Notes: a model not told the origin generated them from the letters alone. DNA of 64,000 nt from Mytilus edulis (GCF_963676685.1 NC_092345.1:51085527-51149526); one strand, 5' to 3'; counted from the stretch's first letter, positions 44,959 to 56,922 are shown. Translations and numbers: made by a program.

Positions 44959-47903
44959 CTAGGAATCATTAACTTGATTATTCTTACCAAACGGTAAACC
45001 TAAAGCAGCTTTGATGCTTTGTACTTTAGATGTCATTAACCCTCCACAGCCGCCCATATGCATCTCCCAGTCCATGTAAAAACTTTCGTCCATATACTTA
45101 GGATAGTCCATAACTGTTGAAGAGGAGATCCATCCGTTCATAAAAGCATTCGAACTTCCTCGGTTCCCGAATGTGCCATGTTTGGGATCGAATAAAAATG
45201 TTATATAACTGTTAGGGTTGGAATCACAGTTTCGGAATGTAAAGTCCTTTCCTGCAGCTCTATATCCCTGTATGTTACGGTTTTGAACTAAGTTTATAGG
45301 CAGAAAACCGAGAAATAAATATGGATGAAGTTGTGAAGTATGAAACGTTGGTCCTTGATACAATTGATGAGTATTTGATTGGAAAGATAGAGTAGACTGA
45401 TACCGGTAGGCTAGCAAATTTTCAACTTTAACTTCCCTCTGCTCTCCGTTTGACTTAAGAAGACGTATTTTTGCAAATTTATTTGTAGAATAAAGTTTTG
45501 CAATATCGAAAGCGACCCCTGAGGATTTTCTTGAAATGAATGTGTATCCATAGTCGCCTTCGAATGAACAGTATACTCTAACAGCCTTCTGCAATGGATA
45601 AATAACATAATCTCCGCTAGGACTCAGATTGTCTTCTGTGTAGATATCTTAAATATTTACTGCTTTAACACATGACGCCATGAATTTACATGAACGTTAA
45701 TGGAAACATGCCGCTATAATGATATTCAAACCACGGTTCCTGGAAAAGTTCTCTTGTAGGGTAAGGAAAGGGGACATATCGCTTTTATTAATTAGGAAAA
45801 GGTTGGTATAGCTTTTAACTTATTTTTTTATATTCAGGTTTTCTCTTAAATTATTACATTATTTGGAGAATTGCGTTTTAATTGCAGTTCTGTGAAAATA
45901 AGATGTGTTATGATTGCCAATGAGACAACTATAAAACAGAGTTCAAATGAAGTGAATTGTTTCTTTAAAATTTATTCTCAAGAATATGATCATATGAAAA
46001 TCAATTGGAGATGTGCCTAAATTTACAGTGCATAGAAAAACAGAATAAAAAGTTTCAATTTCAATATTTAACTTCTCTCTCTGGGGCGTAGAGGGCTTAC
46101 ACCGCCTTTGATTGAATTTTTTTTTAATGTTTTAGCTGTGCATTATCGATTATTGCACAGTAAGAAAAAAGAGATTTTGCCCATGGCATGTGTTAACACG
46201 AAATATTGCCCATAACATTTTTTTCCGTTTGCCAACTTTATAAAAAGTTAGATTTTATATATTCAGTACAGTATTGTCACAATTTTTTACATAAAAAACA
46301 AACTGTATGATCACATATTTATAGAAGAAGCTGTAAACTATTACTCAAAAATTGTGGATATTGGATGCAGAAAAAAATGTAACCCCACAACCGTCTGAAA
46401 AGGAAAGATAAACATATCTCCAATGTGAATATCGACTGCAAATTGTCTTACGATGATAAATTGTAGACTCTGTGTCGAAGATTACATAGCTAGGTCTGAG
46501 ATTTAAGGGCGGTTGGGGAGTAAAAATTCCAAAATTATATGCCTTTCAAAATTACAAAAGATGTATCCATCTGCTGATAATAAGTAGAAGTTAGAAGACA
46601 TAATACATGCAGTTCATGATTACACGGTTACCTTTTGGGTAACAGTTTACAGTTTTACTGTGTTAATTTTTACACATTATGCCCGACTCTAAATAAAATT
46701 TACTTACTTACTTTTATGCATAGGCAAATAACTATTTATCTTAATCATGGCTGTAGTAATATTTATATATAAGTTAAAAGCTATTCTGGAGAGAGCTCTG
46801 CTTTGTCGTTTGCGTGTTCAAAAACTTAGTGACACAAGGTCTTTATTACAACACGAAAATTATATTCTAAGAGAGGCAATTACAGTTGTGATAAATGCGT
46901 TTTACCTTGATAAAAAACGCTTTGAGAAAAGGAGAAAGTCCACAAAAACTGACAAAATTAAGCCCTATCAATCAACGGAACAAGTGAAAGGAGAACTTAA
47001 AAGACAAATTGCAAGAGAAAATGCACAGTCAAAGTATGAAAATGAAATTTACCGATTTGCAAATCTCGTAAATTCATTTAGAATATACAAACCAAGCGAA
47101 AACCACCATAATGAATCGCATAAAATCCCATAAAAGTCTACTGCTATGTATGAATCACCCACCACGCGAATCCATGTAGATTCAGTTTAAATGTCACCGT
47201 AGGGAATGGGACCGGTACAACCGCTAAATTTACAGATCAGAAGGATATTCTGGTATCTTAAGATCTAAGACCGCGAAAACATGTTCCTCGATAATAGAGA
47301 CACAGCCGCGTCGTATCGATCAACCAATTTGTGATGATGAAATTAAAACTTGTGAACAGTCGATTTCATTCGATCATCCTGCTAGACTTGCTGTAGCAGT
47401 TTTTACACCTCTCAGCATACCCCTGTTAACGAATTTCGTATATTGTGAACACGCACATGCGTAACGTATCAATTGAGATATGTAAACGCAATAAGATGGG
47501 ACAGTGAGTATATTACTTATGAGAAATGGGAAGTTGACTATAGGGCACTAAAATCGTGATGTTACTTCAGGAAGGCAACCAGCATGTATCACAGGTACTG
47601 TCTAGGTATGCAAATTTACATGTGGTCATAAAGAACTCGAATTATTACGTCTTTGACCATATATACAGTAAAACAAAGCTCATTTCATATCAATATGGGT
47701 ATTCAATTACAGAGGCACTTGTTCTATTTTGCAATTTTCTTACTTGGTTTGCGATTCAAAGTTTTCAGCTCTAGTCGTATTCCTGTAAGAGCAGACGTGA
47801 TCTTTTGAAGATTATTATCTACAGCCAACATTGTCAAGTCCTCCCTGGTTGCTTCAATCTCAGAACCATAAAATAGACAAATTAATAAAGCTGTAAAAAG
47901 CAT
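44959..47903 (-). CDS. Secreted protein, two exons, unrecognised Cys-containing C-terminal domain
   Basis: Exon 1 is 47744-47903 and exon 2 is 44959-45647. The donor (A|GTAAGA) and the acceptor (TTTAAG|AT) join in phase to give about 282 residues. Exon 1 begins MLFTALLICLFYGSEIEA, a clear signal peptide, followed by a short amphipathic helix of coiled-coil type (about 19-50). Exon 2 opens with SPSGDYVIYPLQKAVRVYCS and continues FEGDYGYTFISRK. This resembles the opening of fibrinogen-like and GON-type extracellular domains, but the rest does not match a fibrinogen domain that I recognise. It ends with WEMHMGGCGG. The family is not identified; extracellular location is inferred from the signal peptide. 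An in-frame ATG further upstream exists, but the choice made gives a clean signal peptide. An acceptor-like site at about 47950 suggests a 5' UTR intron. Confidence 0.68.
46747..47133 (+). CDS. Unidentified 128-residue open frame in intron of the secreted-protein gene
   Basis: An ATG-initiated frame (MAVVIFIYKLKAILERALLC...) that is Lys/Arg/Glu-rich and helix-like in its second half, with no family I recognise. It lies antisense within the 2.1-kb intron at 45648-47743. Length is notable for AT-rich DNA, but no splice signals, promoter or polyadenylation signal support it. A SINE-like tail (AAATAAAATTTACTTACTTAC-type) lies just upstream, so it may be repeat-derived. Confidence 0.22.
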   Translation: MAVVIFIYKLKAILERALLCRLRVQKLSDTRSLLQHENYILREAITVVINAFYLDKKRFEKRRKSTKTDKIKPYQSTEQVKGELKRQIARENAQSKYENEIYRFANLVNSFRIYKPSENHHNESHKIP

Positions 47904-48191
47904 TTTTTTTCCTGATAAATAACTTCGACCCTTTTTCTGTTTCTGATTCTGAAATTTAAAAAAATGTTTCATTAGTTAATTGCCCTAACGCATCTGGTTT
48001 AAAGATATTTGTTTAAATTCACATCCCAATGCATACATACTTTAAAAATGAAATAAAAATAAAAATAAAAATAATTAATTAAACACTGCATGGAATTCAA
48101 TACAAAGCACAATATACTAGTTTGTGAGCGCTATATTAAATCGTGCAATACTATGGTTTGCTCTGTATACCTTCTCAAACGAGCCCCGTAC

Positions 48192-48443
48192 ACAAGTAAC
48201 AATTTCCAGTATTAGTCATCAAACGATGTATCTTTTGCACCAATTATAATTCCTTAGTTGCTTAAAATTGCACTCATCAAAATTAAAGACAGAGAACATT
48301 AGAGATATGTCTTATAAACAAGTAACAATTTCCAGTATTAGTCATCAAACGATGTATATTTTGCACCAATTATAATTCCTTAGTTGCTTAAAATTGCACT
48401 CATCAAAATTAAAGACAGAGAACATTAGAGATATGTCTTATAA
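48192..48443. repeat. 126-bp tandem duplication
   Basis: Two adjacent copies starting ACAAGTAACAATTTCCAG (48192 and 48318) differ by about one base, indicating a recent duplication. It lies just upstream of the secreted-protein gene. Confidence 0.85.
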
Positions 48444-51400
48444 ACAGCACATATCTTTCTACAGCTGTTCTTGAAATTACCTTCATCAAACAATAACTTG
48501 TCATATGTAAGATACAGTTTGTTGACATTTAGTTTTTTTTTATTGAATTGCTGTTATTCATACTTACAAATATTAGTTGAGAATCCAGTGTGTGGCACAA
48601 TTGTTCTTGAAAAGTGTTCTCATCAAACAAAGACGTATATATTTATATTTTATAATACGCCTATTATAATTACGCTTTAGTCATTGATATTTTGTCGCAA
48701 CGGAAAGTGTCTTGTGATCATGTTTTTACTGAATTTACTACGTTTTAATTTTTGTCAGTATTTTATTTTATTTCAAGGACTTCATTACAAACTATATGAT
48801 GACCAAATGTAAATAGGTTTTGTCAACAACGACGACGAGGGGGGGGGGTGGGGGGTCGAGGGTTTAACGACCTTGACTTCCCACGAGGGTCTTGCACGGT
48901 CAGTAAACGAAGGTTCTATTTGTTCACATTAATTTAGTTATAATGTAGGGATTTACACCACAACAAAATAATTTTATATTTCAAAAACTGTAAAATTCCC
49001 GGAGATACTACTTTTGTCTGTAGTTTAACACCCCGTAAATTACCACGAGGAATAAGAAACTTAGAAATTTTGTTTTTCTTCATAGAAAGTGCACAAAAAC
49101 GGATTTTTTTCAAACGTCTCGTGTGTGCCCTGTTCATTTTCTGAAGCTTGGATGATTTCGTTTTTTATGTTATATCGGTATGATCTTGCAAAATACATTT
49201 TTTCTTTTCAATTTTATCTTCCTGGTACGAAATCACCAAAATGACAATTGTGATAAGTTTAGCACTACTACCAAAATTCAAGCAACTACTCTTACACCCA
49301 TTACAGGAATCCGAAATGCTCATTGTTGGGGGGATACTATTTTGTTTCTATTATTACGTTTCTTCGGTTTTAATCCTCTCTTTCAAGAATAGACGTTGGT
49401 GCATATTATTAGCTGTATTTTGAAACATATCTCAGAATTTTGGGTCCTTAATGCTCTTCAACGTCTTAATTTTTTGGCCCTTTAAACCTTTTTGAATCGA
49501 GCGTCACGAATAAGTCTTTTGTAGACCAAACTTTTAAATAAAAAGAAACAAGACCAACATACAACGTCTTTGACGAGAGTTACTCTCAGTCCTCTGGGGA
49601 TACTATGAAATATTGTAGTATTCAACTAAAACACAGATGCAACGTCCGTATATAATCGTCATCGTTAACGAATTTGCTTCAATTTTGTCTGTTAAAGGCA
49701 GGGTTTCTTTTTACTCCTTCAACGAGGGTTGTTTTCGTTAAGCTAAAGAATGGATCAGGTCTAGATGTCAAGAATAGATATGTCTGTTATTCCAGGATCA
49801 ACAAATACAATTTAACAGTTTGAGCTAGACAGAATGGGGAGATAGTATATGACTGTAAAAATAATGCAGTATCATATGTGTAGTGAGGTATTCAAGTGCT
49901 AATATCCAATATAAATTTAATGGACAAAACCATATAGCAAACTAATGTTAATGAAATATATAGAGTCACCCGACCGATGCAGTGTAACATAAAATATATC
50001 ATCTCTTTCATTACTTATCGTGTTTATCTAACTGGATAGCAAAATGTAAAGGACAACTATTCAAATTGTTTGCTCTACTAACTTCGTTATTATCATGAAA
50101 TACTGAGGACTGATCTTTAAATAAGTAGGAATGTTTTTGGAATAATGAAGCGTTAAACACGCCCGAATTAGTAGTCCTGCATGCAGATCAGTCCCCAGTT
50201 TAGAAAATTTGTTTTTTTAACTATCCAATTAATGAGAGCTATCGTGAGACTTGATACCATTTGTGAGTATGGTCTTGAGAAACGATGATAGTCCGTCTGA
50301 AGGGGACTTTAATTGCTGACTATCTCTTGCACGAAAAAAGACACTCCTGTATGTTTCGCAAAAGAGCAGGCTAATGCCACTACAGGGCAGCATTTGCACC
50401 CGCAAAGGGGAAAGGGATTGATATAAGTTGCAATAACCTGTTACCAAATCCACTATAAATAAATATGTCTAAACCAATGAGAACTATACCTGAATTAACA
50501 TGATTTTTTGCCATGCAACGTATTCATTTTGAAAATTGTGTAGGTATAAATAAAATGTTAAATATGAATGAAGTGCATCTTATTTATGCTAATGTGCAGA
50601 TCAAATAAAAATCGTGTGCATGCCAATTATCATGATTATGTAATCACCTTGAAACTATCTTCTGGCAATTCAAGATTATAGCCAAATACGGATTCGGGGA
50701 AAGTTTTCTTGAGTACATTTAGATCACCTATGTTGCAAAAACAACGTTAAAAAAAAGTACATCACTGAGAAAAATATGTAATTTACTAATTAAAAAGAGC
50801 GTGAACTAATATTATTTTGGCAACTAATAAAATGTTACACATGTTCAGAGACATTTAATATGTATTGTATGTCTCTCATAAAACTAACCACATTTGCAAG
50901 ATTCTTTCAATTATCCTTGCTACCGTAAATGGAAGGCATTACAGGATTACTTGTCTGTCCCATGTCGGAAGCTCCGATTATCAGAACTCGTAAATTTCAG
51001 TAATGAGTACCATAGCATATTGACCAATTGAACTTTTCGAGAAAAAAACATAGTTTTTGCCATATGTTATTTTCTACAGTGTAAAGTTTTAGATTATAAT
51101 CATCAAACAACTAATTAGATTAGCTTTTAGTATACTTCCGAATTGAGGTATTTGTGAAATAATATAGTCTCCTATTCCGCGATGGAATTCAATTAAAGCG
51201 TTAAGCGTTTTCTCCAAGAGATGGAGCATAACAAATTCGACGCTTCTGTCTTGTAGGCTTGACATTAAAAAACATAGCTTTTTACATGTGATCTTTGAAA
51301 ATCTGTATGAGATGAAATTGGATTTAGTATATATGTGACACAACTGAGCTATAGTGAAACGCAAATTTGCACGGAAGAGAATAACACCTACTAAAGGTAG

Positions 51401-51607
51401 CCTTATGCATATCAGTATATGTGATATGATTGCCAATGAGATAGCTATCTATCAAATACAAAATGACGTAGATGTAAGCAATATAGTTCACCTTACGGCC
51501 TTCAACAATGAAAATTCCATATCGTATAGTTTTACTATAAAAGGCCTCGACATGACAAGAGGTTAAACATTTCAAATGCGGAAACTTGCGGTTTATCTAA
51601 ATAAACT
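48444..51607. other. Intergenic DNA with repeat fragments
   Basis: Contains a G-homopolymer at about 48840-48856, a dispersed-repeat copy at 49385-49560, an inverted pair around 50105-50200 (ACTGATCT...AGATCAGT) and a repeat end at about 51418. Short open frames here are not supported. Confidence 0.45.
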
Positions 51608-51838
51608 TAGTATTTTTTTTTAAATAATAAGGTTTTTCCACCTCAGGAATAGATTACGTTAGCTGTATTTGTCAAAACTTTAAGGTATTTTGGTCCTCAA
51701 TGCTCTTCAACTTAGTACTATATTTGGCCTTTTTTTCACTTTTTTTTATTCGATCGTCACTGATGAGTCTTTTGTAGACGAAACACGCGTCTCGCGTAAA
51801 TACAAACTTTAATCCTGGTATCTATGATGAGTTTATTT
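51608..51838 (+). repeat. Dispersed repeat (GATGAGTCTTTTGTAGACGAAAC type)
   Basis: Contains GGTCCTCAATGCTCTTCAAC, CGATCGTCACTGATGAGTC, ACGCGTCTCGCGTAAATAC and GGTATCTATGATGAGTTTAT. Related copies lie at about 49385-49560 and 55325-55435. It precedes the second small HSP by about 550 bp. Likely a SINE or LINE end. Confidence 0.55.
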
Positions 51839-52097
51839 AGTAACTGAAACTAAACAGATTTTCTAATTAGTCCAAAGCAAAACCAAACATTTGTGAAAAG
51901 ACATAAAAATTATACACATATATATAAGAATTTACGAACATATATAACTTTAAAAAGGACTTGATCGAAGCGGAATGAAATATGTGTAACATTTATCTAT
52001 CATATTTTATGTTAAAATCTCCCATCACCTTTATAATTGTTTCACTGTATACTTTAATAAACGATGCAAATAAGTATTAGTTGCTGAGGCGTGTAAA

Positions 52098-52105
52098 TAT
52101 AAAAG
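52098..52105 (+). promoter_or_regulatory. TATA-like box, candidate promoter of second small HSP
   Basis: TATAAAAG, 279 bp before the start codon. If used, transcription would begin near 52130 and the 5' UTR would be about 250 nt, possibly spliced. Weak call based on sequence alone. Confidence 0.3.
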
Positions 52106-52383
52106 AGAAAATATCTTTTTAATAGAGTAATTGACATTTTTCCTCTGGTCAACTTTAATATTACACATATATGTTATTAAAGAAGATTAGCGAAAAGGCT
52201 ACAACATTTTTTCTTTTGTGGTGCAAGTTTTCCAGGGCGTAGTTGGCAAAAACACAAATAAACAAGGGCATAGAAACACAACAACTCGTGGCTGGCGGCC
52301 ATTGTAGAATCTAACGCTCCTTGACATAAGACATTTATCTTACTAGACCTTCATAGGAAAAAGGAGGGATTTTATAAAAAAAA

Positions 52384-53412
52384 ATGTCATACCTTTCAGA
52401 CACTGTACCTGTTAAATATGAACGAGAAACATACAGAAGTAAAACGACATCTGAAAGGCGTACACCAACTTATAGTGATTACACACCAATTGACCATCGG
52501 TTGAATAAATACGAAAGGGACATACCAACAAAGTACTCTAGCAAACCATTGACGCATACCAATACACATTCTACATATAAAAAGGATATTCCGTATTCTA
52601 GTTATTCTCCGGTCTCCAGTTATACTAGTCGACCTTTGAGCTATACGCCTGTCTCTAGTTACACGAGTCGACCTCTCAGCTATAAGCCTGTCTCCAGTTA
52701 TACGAGTCGACCGCTCAGCTATACGCCTGTCTCCAGTTATACGAGTAGACCATTCAACGATACCACTGTCTCCAGTTATACGAGTCGACCATTCCACTAT
52801 ACGCCAGTCTCCAGTTATAAAAGTCGACCATTCCAGTATACCCCGGTCTCCAGTTATACGAGCAGACCAGTCACATACAACAGTACGAAAAAACCTTCTA
52901 CTTCAGACGATAACTGGATCACATATGACAAAGAAATGACTCACGAAAGTGACGAAATAAGAAAGGAATGGGAGGATACTTTCAAGAAAATAGCACCAAG
53001 AGCTGACCAATGGTCTCTTGCCGATACTATCTCAAAACGAATGGTCCCTGTTACTGAATCTGATGACTGGATTACTGGAGGAGATAACAAAGTGCATGAC
53101 TTCATTGTACATGACGCAACTGGAAAACGAAAATTTTATGCTGAATTTGATCTGTCGCAATTCAAACCAGAGGAAATTCAGATAAAAACAAGTGGGAGCT
53201 ATCTTACAATACGTGCAAGACATCAGGACAGGGATCCAAGTAATTCATCGAAAAGAGAATATTCTCGCGAGATTCTCCTTCCAGACGAGGTCAGTACAGA
53301 CTTTATAACCTCGAAATTAAGTCGAACAGGGAAACTAACACTCGAGGCACCGATTTTTGGTTCTCAACGAAAAAACAGAGACGTTACAATTCCGGTTGAA
53401 TACGGATATTAG
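52384..53412 (+). CDS. Small heat-shock protein with Tyr/Ser/Pro-rich tandem-repeat N-terminal arm
   Basis: A 342-residue protein with an alpha-crystallin domain at about 247-324 (KRKFYAEFDLSQFKPEEI through TSKLSRTGKLTLEAPI) and a C-terminal I-x-V motif (IPV, 336-338). The family is normally about 150-230 residues; the extra length is in the arm. Residues 76-166 are seven exact-length 13-residue units of the form PVSSYTSRPLSYT, with drift in the last four residues of each unit. The arm is probably disordered and its abundant Tyr/Ser could be phosphorylated or otherwise modified (inference). The start VPVKYERE matches the other small HSP 12 kb upstream, in the same orientation, suggesting an old tandem duplication. 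The nearest TATA-like sequence is TATAAAAG at 52098-52105; a second at about 52371 is too close to the start codon. No perfect heat-shock element was seen. Confidence 0.93.
   Translation: MSYLSDTVPVKYERETYRSKTTSERRTPTYSDYTPIDHRLNKYERDIPTKYSSKPLTHTNTHSTYKKDIPYSSYSPVSSYTSRPLSYTPVSSYTSRPLSYKPVSSYTSRPLSYTPVSSYTSRPFNDTTVSSYTSRPFHYTPVSSYKSRPFQYTPVSSYTSRPVTYNSTKKPSTSDDNWITYDKEMTHESDEIRKEWEDTFKKIAPRADQWSLADTISKRMVPVTESDDWITGGDNKVHDFIVHDATGKRKFYAEFDLSQFKPEEIQIKTSGSYLTIRARHQDRDPSNSSKREYSREILLPDEVSTDFITSKLSRTGKLTLEAPIFGSQRKNRDVTIPVEYGY
52609..52881 (+). repeat. 39-bp in-frame tandem repeat (7 units) in small HSP coding region
   Basis: Seven consecutive 39-bp units encode the 13-residue PVSSY(T/K)SRP repeat, starting at codons 76, 89, 102, 115, 128, 141 and 154. 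Early units are most alike; units 4-7 vary at the last four codons. Length and frame are perfectly kept, so the repeat is under coding constraint or is recent. Confidence 0.95.
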
Positions 53413-54494
53413 AAAATACGTATTGTATATATTATGTGTATTGGTCTATATGTTACATGTATTATAAGGGAACTAAGACATGGAAAGGAAATTGAATGTT
53501 AAAACAACAGTGATATTCCAAGGGAATTACGACGGTAGACGAAGATGAAGTGGTATCTGACTCTAAGAATAACTTTTTACAGTGTTCTCCATACCCGAAC
53601 AGAGCGCAATTGTAAATAATAACAATAATGTGTTGTGTTTTAAAATATTTCCTTCAGATACGAAGATCATTTTGCTGTGGATTAGCTGTTGAAATAGTGA
53701 AATTGTTAACCTACTGATTTTTATCCTTTTTGTCGTCTGAGTGACAGTAGCCTAATAGACAAATATTTCAATTTATTATTCATATTTTGATTCAAATGTT
53801 GAACTAATGTGTAATTAAATGATGGAAAAACATTGTAAGTAGGTTATGTGTAATTTGAATCGTTTTTATGGATCTAAATATAATTTGTAAATATAAATAA
53901 AAATGAACGAAACCGAGGAAAGAAAGTAAAATGTAATTGTACTTATTATTGAAATTATATGATTATCATACAAATACAATAACTATGTATTCAGGGACAA
54001 CATTTTTTTTTTATAGAAAATCAATTTTAAGTGTTTTAAGTTCTTTGTCTTAATTTTGCCTTGCCCATATATTTTTTAAAAATTATTTAGACTGGCTACG
54101 AATGAGGGTAAGGGATCGTATCCAAAACAATAGCATTGATACGACGTCAACGAATATGAAGTATGCGGAAGATGATTATCTTAAACCGATTTCTTTCAAT
54201 CATAAAAGAAAAACATGACCAAACTCATGGCTTTTAATCCATAGAATGGGGAACATGAACGTCGAAAGAGTTAACATTTCTCGATTTGATAAGACATACG
54301 ACTTTACACAACTAGTGAAAAAATAGGCGAAATATATCAACTATACCAAAAGTCATAATTCTAGAAAAATTGACAACACCATGACAAAAACGAAATATAT
54401 AGAAAAGAAAAGCACTACAGAAAAAACGGAAGACTGAGCAACACGAACCCTACTGTAAATTTGAGGTAACTTATAATAGTTGTTCCGGAAGGGT
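53413..54494. other. 3' flank of second small HSP
   Basis: AT-rich 3' UTR and intergenic DNA. AATAAA at about 53897 is a candidate polyadenylation signal. From about 54340 retroelement-type sequence begins (AAAGCACTACAGAAAAAACG). Confidence 0.45.
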
Positions 54495-55190
54495 TATCAA
54501 CTTCAAAGGATACTACAGATACAGTTAAGTCGGCTTCATATCTTGACTTACATCTAGAAATTGACAATGAGGGTCGGTTGAAAACAAAACTTTACGACAA
54601 AAGAGATGATTTCAGCTTTCCAATTGTGAACTTTCCATTTCTAAGTAGCAACATTCCAGCAGCACCTGCATACGGGGTATATATCTCCCAATTGATACGA
54701 TATTCCCGTGCTTGCATTTCCTATCATGATTTTTTTGATAGAGGGTTACTGCTCACAAGGAAGCTTTTAAACCAAGAGTTCCAAATGGTGAAGTTGAAAT
54801 CATCCCTTCGTAAATTTTACGGACGCCATACGGAATAACCGTTTCAAAAATGATATCGAATATGTTCCTTACGTCGTAACTACAATCCCCTTCCCTTTCA
54901 TGAATGTGACCTACCGAATTAGACTATTTACCGGATTTGTAATCACATAAGCAACACGACGGGTGCCACATGTGAAGCAGGATCTGCTTACCCTTCCGGT
55001 CCACCTGAGATCACCCCTAGTTTTTGGTGGGGTTCGTGTTGTTTATTCTTTAGTTTTCTATGTTGTGTCATGTGTACTATTGTTTTTCTGTTTGTCTTTT
55101 TCATTTTTAGCCATGGCATTGTCAGTTTGTTTTAGATTTATGAGTTTGACTGTCCCTTTGGTATCTTTCGTCCCTCTTTTATCAGATTCT
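54495..55190 (+). pseudogene. Retroelement reverse-transcriptase C-terminal fragment with 3' tail
   Basis: A degenerate frame contains SASYLDLHLEIDNEGRLKTK, then FPIVNFPFLSSNIPAAPAYG and VYISQLIRYSRA, up to KLKSSLRKFYGRH. From memory this is a repeated C-terminal segment of reverse-transcriptase-like proteins in bivalve genomes; the class (perhaps Penelope-like) is not certain. It then loses frame. A tail with TTTCTATGTTGTGTCATGTG and GAGTTTGACTGTCCCTTTGG follows; the same tail occurs at about 34000-34130 without the coding part. Confidence 0.55.
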
Positions 55191-55435
55191 ACTCTACCTT
55201 GCTGTAAACCAATTAACATGTACTTATTTTTTATTTATGAAAAGTAACTTCATTGAAATAAACAGAACTGAGAGAATGTACACTATTTATATCGCTACGA
55301 GTCCGAGCAACAAAGGTCAATATAAATCCTATTTTGAATCGAGCGTCACTGGTGAGTATTTCATAGAAGAAAGGCGCATCTAGCGTACACATTGTCAATT
55401 GCTGGGTATCTATGATGAGTTTATTTAAATCAGTA

Positions 55436-56298
55436 TATAGCTCTCCTGTAACAAACTTACAGTTTCCAAAATGGTGCCATCAGAACGTAGTGATGATCAG
55501 TCATCGCACTGAATGCTTTATATGGATAATATCTGGGACGTCCCGTCATCTATGATTACTTGTAAAATACCTACAGACGCATGTTACCTCACAGAACTAG
55601 ACAGATGTTAAATGGTCCAAGAAATGTACGGATCTAGATGAAATAATGCCCCAAATAGTGTAGAGTAACTTCAGTCACTAATAATTTTAAAGAAGTGTTA
55701 TGGATGTTCTTTTGCTGGTAGGCACTTAAAGTTAACCATCGAGAGACGTTAACCACCGAGAGTCGGTTTTTAGACCCGCCCAGTGCACCTAAGCACGCCT
55801 ACTTTTGGAGCTCTTTAGTATGAAGATAAGAAAAATATACGAAATTACGGAACTGTATACCCTGTTTTATCCTTGTTGTTGGTGTTTCTTGCGCATGCGC
55901 ACAAAGCACGGTGATAGTTACGGTTACTGACTCAGGAACCTTGTCCGAAACTTGTATATTATATACGTTTAATAAACTGGATCCTTGTTGTGTTCAGTTA
56001 TCGATACACTACGATGGAATTACGGACCAGTTTAACATAAACATGGTAAATAGATAGACAGACAGCTGATAATCATAATTAATTAAGAAATAACCTGGAA
56101 GAAGAAATGAGTTAACTATTGATTACAACAGAGACGAGAATGCCATCGTGTTTGTTCTGCTAAAAAAAGCAGGAACATTGGAGTTTATGGTTAGATTTTA
56201 AATATTTATTGTCTCCAAACTGGGTAAATTTGATATAGTAACACCCCCCCGCCCCCCTTTTTTTTTGAAATAACTCGAGAACCACACATCTCGCTCGC
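55436..56298. other. Intergenic DNA, nothing supported
   Basis: No gene or clear repeat apart from a C-homopolymer at about 56244-56258. Confidence 0.45.
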
Positions 56299-56302
56299 TT
56301 AA

Positions 56303-56922
56303 GGGCATACGATACAGTATTGAACCTGTATTTACAAGTTGATGAAAATTGGCATATAGGCTTTTTTTTACCTCATTAAATCAAATATGTAATAAAAAAT
56401 ATACCTTCATGTGCTACTTTTTGAGTAAAATGAGTTCGAAATTTTGTGTATTTGCTCAAAATTCAGATTTGTGTCCGTATTTTCTTTTTCGAAAGAAAGA
56501 CATAACTTTTTTGTTTTAAAAGATAAACACAAAATACTTTTTGTTAAATAATCGGTAATTTCTGTATTTTATAAGTATCATTAAAAATTATGCAATTTTT
56601 ATTCCGAAATAACTCTATATTTATCAAATGTTCATGAATAGAGGAAAAAACGTCATTTTTTGCTGCATGTTTATCAAAATTTAAAAAATTGCGCTATTTA
56701 CAGTTTTATAAAATTTGGGTCACATAATCTCCTTGCAAAATGAAACAAATTGCTGTTTTAAAAAATAGGGGTCCATGCACTCGTTTTCAAATTAAATCAG
56801 TTTGAATGATAAAAATCAGTCGAAAAATGCATCTTTTCCCGATATGTCAGAGTTTGACGTCGCGAAAATAACATTTTACGTTAGCAACGTCATTACATTC
56901 CCTGTAACTGTATCGTATGCCC
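56303..56922. mobile_element. 620-bp TTAA-flanked MITE
   Basis: Perfect 16-bp inverted ends GGGCATACGATACAGT and ACTGTATCGTATGCCC, with TTAA at 56299-56302 and 56923-56926. The interior is AT-rich with no reading frame. Confidence 0.85.

Noticed and set aside
50229-50453. 74-codon minus-strand frame with DSQQLKSPSDGLSSFLKT
   Set aside because: Looks like a coding remnant of a repeat, but I cannot tie it to any family and there are no splice signals.
52396-52797. 133-codon minus-strand frame opposite the second small HSP
   Set aside because: Its repeats mirror the sense-strand 39-bp units; no independent evidence.
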